From assembly GCA_030760725.1 (NCBI GenBank), contig JASWHV010000009.1:91934780-91998779 (forward strand): a DNA stretch of 64,000 bases. Reading direction: 5' to 3'. Position numbers and translations under genes: made by a program. Origin of the DNA: Neostapfia colusana. Taxonomy: Eukaryota; Streptophyta; Magnoliopsida; Poales; Poaceae. Below are positions 55,525 to 64,000 of this stretch, piece after piece; positions within the stretch are counted from its first letter, which is position 1; each line of letters starts with the position of its first letter. Below the pieces are notes generated by a model. That model saw nothing but the letters and a program-made list of their open reading frames with translations, did not search any database and was not told the DNA's origin.

Positions 55525-58500
55525 TGTAAAAGCCCAAGAAAAGGGACTTGCAAAAACTTTTTATCACCTCACAACACCACAGTTTTGTCGTGGATAGATT
55601 GTGAAAAAGTGTGAAGAGCAAGTAACCTCCATCAAAAGAGTGATTAGAGGGGAAAGCCTACACTTTCATAAAGTGGGAATTTTAAACATGAACATGAGAG
55701 GTTGGGCTCACCCCTAGAACTTTAAAAATCTTGGGAAGGTTCAGGCCAAAATCTTGGGAAGAGGGCCCACTGGTCAGCCACCCTGGGGAGCAAACCGACT
55801 CGGGCACGCGGTCGAACACCCTGCGGCCGACAGCGCACGGGGTCGACGCCGTCCCAACGCGGCCACCGCGCCACCTCCTGCTCGGGGGGATGAGGGCGCC
55901 CGCTACAAAACACGCGATCGCACCCTGGTCGGCGTGAATTCGCTCCCCATTCTCATGGTTCCACCCGCCTACATCCGAAGAAGCGCACCCGGAGTCGCCG
56001 CCCTCTGATCGCCGGCGCCCGGACAGCACAGGCTTCCTCGTGCCCGACAATCAACACAAGAAACGACCGCCACAAGGTGCTGGTTCTGCTTGTCCTTACC
56101 GTTCGGCATTTCATGCACCGTCGGGGGAGAATTTCTTCCGGGAACGCTTTGGTGTTCTTAAGGCCGAGCTCCTCCAAATCCAAAAATTCATGGGTGTTGG
56201 CTTATCACCGGGCAACCGAGCTAAACACACGATCTACACCCTGCCACGACCACCTAGGATCGAAAACCAGCAAGAATCATGGGCTAGGGTTGCGGTTATC
56301 CATGTTTTTCGAGCAACAGCCGATATCCGGCCTAGGTCGCCGATGAGGTCATAGTTGCAGCCGTTTTCACGGGGATCGGTGCCCATATCCATGATCAGCA
56401 GGTGTCAGCGGAGCTCCCCGTGCAAACCGCATCGAAAAAGGTGCAGGGGATGCTGAGTTTGACGTCGCCGGTGAGCTCCCGGCCGCTGTTGCCGTCGGGA
56501 GCCCTGTTCCGGCCGTTGTCAAGCTCCGGTGAGGGCACCAGCGTGTTCTCCGAGTCGAGTTAGGCACAGGCGGCAATTTCCGTCAAAGTTCGGGCAGTGA
56601 AATGCCCGGTGGCGAGTGCTCCGGCGAGGCGCCGCCGCGGGAGCTGCGGGAGAGCACGAGGTAGACGAAGGGGGGGCCGGGTCCACCGGTCAGCCTCTGA
56701 TCTCGTGCGGGGATCGGTTTGCGGCCGGGATTCGGTGTGGCAGCGCGGGTAAAACACCGTGGGCCGCGGTGTGGCCGCATTCTGAGTGGGCCGGCTCGAA
56801 GAGTGTGACCCACCCGCAGGATTTAAACATTTTTGGAATTTCCAGTTTTAGTTCAAACTTCAAATGAATAGAACTTTGGCTAGGAAACTCCAAATTCGAT
56901 GAACCAAATTTTGCTGAACTCAGAATTCTGAGTACTTTCCAGAAATACCAAATTCAGCTCATGAAAGTAAATAGTTTTCCAGAATTAAATCCCTAAACTT
57001 TAAACTGTTGGGAATTTTATCTGGGGAACTACATTATGAAAAATTCCGAAATTTGGCTGAGAGGTTCATTAGAAAATCACTGAATCCCAGTAAAATTTTC
57101 AGACTCATCCAAGTTAATTTAGTTACCCTAATGGGGTGATTAAGAGAACTGCCCTGAGAAAAATAGAAAAATGTACAGAAACATTTTTCAGATTTTCTCC
57201 AATCTTAACTAGGGCATAACTTTCAGTAGAATTCTTCAAATGACATGAAAACAATTCCATTAGAACCATCTTGAATTCTAGTTTCTAGAAAGTAATGGTT
57301 GTAGCCATGAAAACCCCTGGAATTACTTAGAGGCTCAATTATTGGCCAAATAGGTTTTTATTTGTACAAAGATTAAAGGAACTTTGTTTCAAATGAAACT
57401 CGGTCAAGACTCTGGTTAGGACTCTACCAATCCACCATAAAAATTTCAGGACCAAAGCGAAGGGCTAGCTAGAGTTATTAGCAATTATGTATTCAAGTTC
57501 ACACATTGCATTTAAAATTAACATGTAGTATTTCATAAACGTGTAGTCACTGAAGAAGAGACTCCGGAAGTGCTGGACTTCCTTCTTCCGTACGAAGAAT
57601 TAACTACAGACCAGCAGCAACAAGGCAAGCCCCGGTTTGCATTAACCTTTATATAAGTTTTAATTTGTTTACATGTGTCATGTGAAGTATGATTGTGCAT
57701 TAGGTATAGGATGGATGGAACCCCACTTGCATGACCAGAATTTTTTCCATAAGAGTGAGGGTAGTGTCTAAGATCTCGAGTAGACAGGCTATGCTTAATA
57801 ATTCATAGGACTTCGGTACAAGTCGAGTAGTTGGAATCTACTCGCGAGATAGGCCCGGACACACAGGTTAGGTTGAGTGACGTGAGATCACCTTAGTAAT
57901 GAAAATGAGACTAGGCAGGGGCTAGGGCGCAGCAAGAGGGAGTCTTGTGTGCGCAGCCCTGTCCGTGTCGATTGAGGACCGATCCGTGTGTGGCCCACGC
58001 TGATCAAGTTTGAACGTACCGAACACATATCGGATATATGGGCCCTGATAAACCGATGTAGCCTAAACCTCCGAGCGTCGAGACATAGCACACCGATTTA
58101 TAGGTTTAGGTTGAGGGCAGCAAGGTGGAAATCTGCCAACGGGCATAGAGAGATGCTCTGTGTGGGGAACCTCCTGCTCGTTTCGGTGCGACCGGTTCGA
58201 CGTCTGGGCTGTTGGGTGAAAGGTTGTCCCGTACGACATCGAGTGAGCATGCTATGCAGCTCCACGGATGGGCGTACGTGACGTGCTCTTTGGGTTTCCC
58301 TGCAGGTGTATATCGAGTCGATTCACCGTCCCTCACGGTGAAGAGTACCACTTGGTCACTGAGTCGTGACGTAGACTAATGTATGAAATATGGTGATTCA
58401 ATACTGCTGATATGATATAACATTGTATTGCTACATGTTTGCCACCAAATATTGCTTACTAAATTTCAGCTTCCTGAACTGTTAATTTGTTGCTAAAAGT

Positions 58501-59007
58501 TGAACTAAGGATGAACTTGTAGGCGAGTCCATTTGTTGCAATATGACTATCCTATGTCATGGTACACCTCATGTAGAGTTTCATGCTTAGGTGAGTCGGT
58601 TAAGACTTGCTGAGCCTTCGTGCTCACGGTTGCTGCTTAAGTGTTTTTCAGGTTAGGAGCCACCCATGGACTCGGAGTACGAGTCCACCGGCGAGGGTTA
58701 CCCTCCGTCAGGGACCACGGCTGAGTGGGAGCCGTACACGCCGCACTGAGCTGAGACGTGCAGCTAGTGTGGGTTGCCCTAGGGCTGGGCAACCGACTTT
58801 TGCTAGATAGGCGGGCGTGAGTTGTATAAAAGAAACTTCCGCTGTGTAATAAAGACCCTAGTTTGTAACTGAGAAGTGTACTACTTTGTACATTCAGTTT
58901 GTTTTTCCCATGTAATTTAATGTGTTCTTATGATGTGTGCTGTCAGGTGTCGCATCGCGCGGCACCACCCTCTGCGATCCTGGATGGGCGGATTCCGGTC
59001 CGCCACA
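55525..59007 (+). repeat. E5 3' LTR
   Basis: 3483 bp. Compared with the 5' LTR, about 370 bp is missing near 55751, with a roughly 10-bp filler (TCTTGGGAAG) that copies sequence found just upstream, a mark of end joining with a templated insert. Exons, hairpin (57824-57844) and AATAAA are as in the 5' copy. Confidence 0.95.
57547..58749 (+). pseudogene. LTR spliced ORF in E5 3' LTR, stop in exon B
   Basis: Exon A 57547-57624 (78 nt) is open, with the same CAACAAG|GCAAGC donor. Exon B begins at 58652 but its second codon is TAG (58654-58656), where the 5' LTR has GAG. The rest of exon B, including A-E-W-E-P-Y-T-P and the final TGA at 58747, is retained. Confidence 0.42.
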
Positions 59008-59675
59008 GAAAATTTTCAGATCCATCTGAGTTAGTCCACTTAATTGCGTGATTAAGTGAACTGCCCTGAGAAAAAAAGAAAAATGTACAGAAACATTTTT
59101 CATAATTTTCTAAAACTTCATTAGCTCATAACTTTCTCTCGGATTCTCCAAATTACATGAAACCAATTCCGTTAGAATCATCTTAAACTCTAGTTTTGAA
59201 AAAGTGATGGCTTGCTCCATGAAAATCCATAGAAAACCTTAGAATATCTAATTATGGCCTTGTATACAATTATTTGTGCAGGGATCAAATGAGCTTTGAT
59301 TCAATCGAGATTTGCCAAGTCTTTGTTTAGGTTGTCAGCAAACCTCAGTAAAAATTTCAGAGTCAGAAGTCCTGTCTAGCTAGAGTTATTGTCTTTAACT
59401 TTCACTTCAACAGAAATGCATTTAAATTGAAATACATTGTTCATTTCAATTTCGTGTAGTCGCTAAAGTCGAATAAGGCCCAGAGATTCTGGATTTTATC
59501 CCTCCGAAAGAAAGTTTAGTCAACAACCAGAAGCAAGGCAAGCTCCGCTTTGCATTAACTTATTTATAAAGTTTTTTCTTACTTACATTAGGAGTTTAAT
59601 ATTTTGTGCATTAGAGTCTTTATTTGAAACCCACTTTCATAGCCAATATAACCATGGGGTTTGAGTATATATTTT
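59008..59675 (+). repeat. E3 3' LTR, piece 2
   Basis: Starts with the right GAAAA duplication of E5 and continues the E3 LTR (TTTTCAGATCCATCTGAG aligns with E6 at about 39664). Includes exon A of the spliced ORF. Cut at 59675 by S2. Confidence 0.88.
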
Positions 59676-59942
59676 TGTGACACCTGGTTCTGAAAATGAA
59701 CCAGGTGAATGCATATGTGTGCCCAGGATGTTCATCACACATACACATGTATTCCACAAACTGAAATTTAGAATATAACCACGTATGAATAATGTTGAAG
59801 TACTTTATGACATTGACTCAATGTCTCACTCATGAGTATCTATCTTATTCTTGCAGCAGAAGATTGTAATGACAGCGGAAATAACTAAAGACAGCAGGCT
59901 CCAACTTCAACTCCACAGGCATGTTGACGGTAGTGCGCACGC

Positions 59943-59983
59943 CTAGTACTCCACTTGTTCTTCGAAGTATTCTTCTCCTGTAG
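59943..59983 (-). pseudogene. Terminal exon of the S-family spliced ORF in S2
   Basis: Minus strand: after CATCAG, 41 nt open in phase 1, reading E-E-Y-F-E-E-Q-V-E-Y to TAG (59945-59943). The S1 copy has a stop in the same frame. Exon A is deleted in S2, so no product is expected. Confidence 0.4.
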
Positions 59984-61473
59984 CTGATGTATATGTTGGA
60001 ATGCAAGGGTGAGTACATCTCGTACTCAGCAAGTGCAGGAAAAGTATGACATGTAGCTTACAAAAAGATAGGTAATAAAAAGGTTCATTGCAGCAAGCAA
60101 ATTTTATTTCATAAACACGTTAAAAACAGCAACTATCTCTAGGTGAGTTTAATCCCATCATAACCAAGTATTTTATCTATATTTCTTCATCATAATTCAC
60201 CATTTACCAAGTCTCAACCAGCCATTAATATTTCTCAAGTTCATCTCATACTCATAAATATTCATAACCATCTCATATTCATATAACCGAAACCAAACTC
60301 ATTGTCATGACCCAAAACAGTTCCAAAACCAATCCCAATGACCATACCACAACCATACCGAATAAACATCCCAAGTTTTGCCTCTAATCATGGAAGTTGG
60401 CCAGGTGCTTGTGACCGGAAGCACGGCTATCATGATAGTTTTACACTCTGCAGAGGTGGCACCACTTTACCCACAAGTTTGTGATTTCGTCACCCGTCGG
60501 CGACTAGAAAGAACCTTCATTATATCAGTACACAACCGTCGCTGTATGGCCAAGAGATCACAAAATAGCCTTTACAAAGGGGCTACTAGGATGTATGGAC
60601 CCACAGAGGTTTCACCGGTAGGCTCGAATCTCCATGCTCCCACCCACGGCCCACTCTTGTGCCATGTAGTTCCTAGGGAAGCCCCCCTCGACTCCCATTC
60701 CCTGCACCATACAACGGTCCATAACAAGCTAGTAACACACCTAATTAGTCAGCTAGGCTGCACCCATATTTAGCCTTGTGGTGGCACTATTTTCCTGACA
60801 TGTGCTTGCATGAACTGGTCCTTAGATCTACGGCAAGCAAACCACCATCTCATTCAGCAACATCCACGAACCAAGCTCGCCTAGATCTCCCCGATTCCAT
60901 GCTCATTAACATCATCAAGTTCAAATCATCATTATTCATATGAGTGCAGTAGCTAAACAAGGTTTCACAAAACCAGTTTGCACGTGTTCTTGCATATTTT
61001 AGTAGGCTTTTATGGGGTTTTATGATGATCAAAGTTGCTGGAATCAAGTGTGGACGTGGTGATGATATTGACCCACTTTGTAGATCAATCCCACCGTCAA
61101 AAATCAACCAAAACATGGTCTGTCCACACACAGAATATTTTCTGCTTGCAGGGGGTGAAGAAAACGGTGCGTAGAAACAGCGGCGACGTTGTAAGAGGGG
61201 TAACAAAGGCCTACCTCACTTCTTCCTTGCGGCAGGACATCCCTCCTTGCAATGGCAGCAGCGGAAGATTTTCTAGGGAGAATTATGGGTCTGCGGCTAG
61301 GGAAGAACATCGGGGCTACTTCTCCGGCGACGGCGAGGCGTGACAGAGCTCGACGGCGGCCAAATTCTGGGAAGGGGGGTGTCATTGACTTGGCAGCAAG
61401 GGGGACACGGCTTAGCAGCAGGGGGGTGGCAGCCAAAAAGAAAAAGGGGTGGGCGGCTAGGGGGTGGGAGTTA

Positions 61474-61481
61474 TATTTATA
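61474..61481 (-). promoter_or_regulatory. TATA box of S2 LTR
   Basis: Minus strand CCCTTATAAATATAAC, aligned with the S1 TATA box. Confidence 0.7.
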
Positions 61482-61488
61482 AGGGGGG

Positions 61489-61617
61489 AACAAAAGAGTC
61501 CTAGAGGTGGGGAAACAAAAGAGTCCCAGAGGTGGGGGAACAAAAGAGTCCTAGAGGTGGGGGAACAAAAGGGTCCTATAGGTGGGAGAACAAAAGAGTC
61601 CTAGAGGTGGGGGACTA
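61489..61617 (-). repeat. Minisatellite in S2 U3
   Basis: About five units of roughly 27 bp built on GAACAAAAGAGTCCTAGAGGTGG (split here as GAACAAAAGAG and TCCTAGAGGTGG on the plus strand), just upstream of the TATA box. S1 has unrelated arrays at the same place. Confidence 0.85.
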
Positions 61618-61974
61618 GGGTTCTCCCCCTAATTTGGTGCGGCCAATTTGCGGGGAAAATCCCCCTAGGGCAATTTTGGTGAATTTGAGGAAAATCTAGA
61701 AAATTGGGAAAAATTTCGGAAATTAGGGGAGAGGGGAATTTGGGGGAAATTGGGGAATTTGGGTAAAAATTGGGGTAGCCCTAATTTGCCTATTTCATTT
61801 TTTCTTTTTCTTTTTATTTCTTTTCCTTGTTTATTTATTTTTATTATTTTCCATTTCTGTTTCCTTTTATTATTTATTAGCTTATATATTCCTCTGTTTA
61901 TTTATTCTCCCATTTAAATGCTTTCTATATGAAAAATGTATGCAATGCACGGTAGTGAAATTGAGGGTGTTAAA

Positions 61975-63264
61975 GTTTTGAACCTCGAGTAGCCACAGCA
62001 ATGCTTACAAGGGTATAGGATTTGGTACAAGTCAAGTAGTTGAAAGTACTCGCGAGAATAGGCTTAGAGGCACACCACTCGGGTTGAGATAGACCATGAA
62101 TCATATGACAGGAAAATGAGACCGAGCAGAGAATAGGAGCAGCAGGACGTTGGGGCCTGTGTTGCCGTAGCTCTGCTTGTGTCGGTTCAGGACCAAGCCA
62201 TGTGCGGGCCTGTTGAACAAGCTAGAACTGTACCAAAGATGTACCGGCTATATGGGAACCAGGAAACTGATGTAATTCAGGTAGCGATATGTTGAGGCAT
62301 TGCTTGTCGTCCAAAGGGGTTGGTTGAAAGCAGCAAGGTGTAAATCCACTAGCGGCCATGTAGGTTGCTCCACATAGGGACTTCCTGCTCGGGACGATAG
62401 GACAGATTCAGCACTTAGCTAACGAGTGAAAAATGGTTGCGTATGACGTCCCGGATGGTTGTTGTAGGCAACATCGTGTACGGGCGTGCGTGACGTGTTA
62501 TTCGGGTAACCCTGCAGGTGTAAATCAATTATAATCGCCGTCCCTCGTGGTCAGTGAGTACCACTTGTTCACTGTACCGTGACGTAGAAAAAATAGTATA
62601 GATGTTATGGAATGAAAGTTGCTGCTTGAAGTAATACATGTATTGTTAAATGATGTGCTATAGATTAGAGCGAATCAAAGTTAATTTCAACCTTAGGCTG
62701 GAAACATAGGAGGAATGCATTTCTTTTGATGGCGGACTTTCTATGTTCCTTAGCACAAGGTTTGCACTCACTTTAGGCTAAAACTTGAAAGTAGAGTCAA
62801 CTAATTAGGCGAGTTCTTATGCAAAGTACTTTCCTATTGTACATTAAATTCCAGCATGTAGAGTTGCATGTTTAGATGAGTCGGGTTAGTCTTGCTGAGC
62901 CTTTGTGTTCACTGCTAGTTGTTCAAGTGTTTGCAGGGTGTTATGAAGAAGAGGGGGCTCCTGAGGAGGAGCCGGGTCCCCCAGAGGGAACTACCGTCAA
63001 ATGGGAGCCGTGCACGCCGCCGTGTTAGAGTGTGTGTGTGTGTGTGCTAGTGGGAACACGTTCACGGGCTGAATGTGAACTCTTTTGCTTATCCTACGCC
63101 CGTGAGAGTAGGCTATACATGATATTTTGATGTAATTATGTTTATAAACAAGTTATGTAATAAAACATAGCTTCCGCTATATGTCTTTGATGGGTGTTAT
63201 CCGGTGTTGTCTATCGCAACACCCCTCAGCGAGATCCTGGAATGCCGGAACCATCAGGTCCTCA
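61975..63264 (+). repeat. E3 3' LTR, piece 3 and end
   Basis: Continues the E3 LTR after S2, matching E6 40350-41601: hairpin region near 62031-62055, the CCGTCCCTCG block near 62540, exon B, AATAAA at 63159-63164, then GATCCTGG. The end is placed at GGTCCTCA (63264) by alignment to the E6 LTR end and is uncertain by some 10 bp because the partner LTR is outside the window. Confidence 0.82.
63029..63048 (+). repeat. TG microsatellite
   Basis: (TG)8 just after the exon B stop in the E3 LTR; not expanded in other LTR copies. Confidence 0.8.
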
Positions 63265-63458
63265 GAAGAGCCAGTCAGGAAACAAAGTTTAACTCGTGGC
63301 CACAATATAAACGAGCTAAACCACAAGATGCATAGGATGGATCAAGAATTAGTAAATTTCAGTTGGATCCGAATAATGTAACTTTTATATTTTCGTCGTG
63401 TCAATGTTCTAGAAAGTGTCTACATGATACTTTCGTGTATACGTATTTGAGATAAGAT
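63265..63458. other. Unassigned interval between E3 and the next LTR
   Basis: About 190 bp, AT-rich. I recognise no gene or repeat. It is either the E3 target sequence or part of an older element. Confidence 0.4.
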
Positions 63459-64000
63459 TGTAACACCCCAAAATTTTGATTCAAAACCTAAAATCATGTT
63501 AAGAGGGGAATTTAAAATTTTTTGGACGTGTTGCATGTTTTGCAAAAATTCAAATTCAAACTGGAATTCAAATTAAACTCAAATCAGAAAAGAAATAGAA
63601 AAAGAAAAAGAAAACTAAAACCTAACCGGCCAGTGGGCCGAACCCACCAGCCGGCCCACCATTTCCCCCCCCCCCCCGCCAGCCCACAGCCGCGCGCCTC
63701 TCCCTCTCACTGACATGCGGGGCCCGCCGTCATCTTCTTCCTCGCGCGCGATCGGCCGACCCCGGGACACCTCTCTCTCCCGAATCAAAACTACCCCCTG
63801 GAAACCGCGTCCCCCAGCCGAATTTTGGTCCCGGACGACTCAAACTCGATCACAACCGACACACCGCCCTCCCCCGTCTATAAAAACCCCGGCCTCGTTC
63901 TGTTTTTCCCACGCGATCGCCGATTTTTACTCCGGTGAGAACCGAGACTTCTCCGGTGAATTCTGGCCGATCTAAGCTCGGAAACTCCGATCTAACTCGC
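63459..64000 (+). repeat. Start of a further LTR (U3 and promoter), cut by window edge
   Basis: Begins TGTAACACCCCAAAATTTTG, typical of grass Ty3/gypsy LTRs. An AT-rich part with CAAATTCAAA-type runs is followed by a GC-rich part, a 13-C run at 63665-63677 and a TATA box at 63879-63885 (TATAAAA). Different family from E1-E6 and S1/S2. Could be a 5' LTR or a solo LTR; the end is not in view. Confidence 0.6.
63879..63885 (+). promoter_or_regulatory. TATA box in the right-edge LTR
   Basis: TATAAAA in a GC-rich context with a purine/pyrimidine change about 30 bp downstream; likely the LTR promoter. Confidence 0.55.

Larger units (their letters stand above)
30169..59007 (+). mobile_element. E5, Ty3/gypsy chromovirus carrying E6 inside it
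   Basis: The E5 LTRs are 30169-34012 and 55525-59007, with perfect target duplications GAAAA. Its own length without E6 is about 13.75 kb. It is inserted in the E3 3' LTR and is itself split by E6 at 37563/52644 between protease and RT. Primer site and polypurine tract are intact. Confidence 0.95.
59676..61974 (-). mobile_element. S2, solo LTR of the S1 family, minus strand
   Basis: 2299 bp. On the plus strand it starts TGTGACACC and ends GGGTGTTAAA (expected GGGTGTTACA). The flanks ATTTT (59671-59675) and GTTTT (61975-61979) are a probable decayed target duplication. It is homologous to S1 in reverse orientation. It lacks roughly 380 bp that holds exon A in S1 and has a different tandem array in U3. 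No gag or pol. Confidence 0.78.
59460..63028 (+). pseudogene. LTR spliced ORF in E3 3' LTR, stop in exon A, intron split by S2
   Basis: Exon A is 59460-59537 (78 nt), after TTTCGTGTAG, ending CAG-AAG-CAAG|GCAAGC, with an in-frame TAA at 59474-59476. Exon B is 62937-63028, after GTTTGCAG, branch-point-like TTCAC A at 62911 (25 nt), ending TAG after K-W-E-P-C-T-P-P. Phase 1 is kept. The S2 solo LTR lies in the intron. An old copy that still keeps length and phase. Confidence 0.42.

Noticed and set aside
1..64000. Host genes, tRNA, rRNA, CRISPR, centromeric satellite or bacterial operon features
   Set aside because: None seen; every stretch except about 63265-63458 is assigned to a retrotransposon or LTR.

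Overview
The window is plant nuclear DNA, almost certainly from a grass. It is a nest of Ty3/gypsy LTR retrotransposons, and I see no host gene, rRNA, tRNA or CRISPR. Evidence: five elements with TG...CA LTRs of about 3.5-4.2 kb, initiator-Met-tRNA primer sites, polypurine tracts, and gag-protease-RT-RNaseH-integrase-chromodomain order. The chromodomain and GPY/F end of integrase make them chromoviruses, probably the Tekay/Del clade (inference).

Layout, oldest first. E3 (+) is the host element. Its integrase end lies at 25338-25603 and 28307-28837, and its 3' LTR is split into 28907-30168, 59008-59675 and 61975-63264; its 5' half is off the left edge. E2 (-, 5' LTR 25337-21127, internal 21126-15075, 3' LTR 15074-14241 plus 286-1 and beyond the edge) sits in E3 integrase. 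E1 (+, 287-14240, TSD GGGTG) sits in the E2 3' LTR. A lone LTR S1 (+, 25604-28306, TSD AATGC) also sits in E3 integrase. E5 (+, 30169-59007, TSD GAAAA) sits in the E3 3' LTR. E6 (+, 37564-52643, TSD GTGGG/GCGGG) sits in the E5 protease-RT linker. A second lone LTR S2 (-, 59676-61974), of the S1 family, sits further along the E3 LTR. After E3 ends near 63264 comes about 190 bp of unassigned DNA, then the start of another LTR at 63459.

All gag-pol frames are interrupted. E6 is the best preserved (one frameshift and three stops). E5 keeps a long open frame from late RT to the chromodomain. Only E6 carries an extra ORF (orf0) upstream of gag.

Main discovery: each LTR downstream of its AT-rich U3 part looks like the 3' half of a spliced gene. 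A short acidic exon of 63, 78 or 81 nt (always a multiple of 3) follows a TAG acceptor and ends at a GC-type donor (AG|GCAAGC). About 1.0-1.1 kb later, 25-27 nt after a CTCAC/TTCAC branch-point-like motif, a terminal exon joins in the same phase (phase 1). It ends at a stop codon after an (E/K)-(W/L)-EP-x-TP-like C-terminus, ahead of AATAAA. This holds in E1, E3, E5 and E6, and with unrelated exon sequence in S1/S2. I know of no description of such an LTR-encoded spliced ORF. The gag (and orf0) start codons also all lie 0-1 nt after a YAG acceptor, and three leaders carry a strong GT donor, so these elements look heavily spliced.
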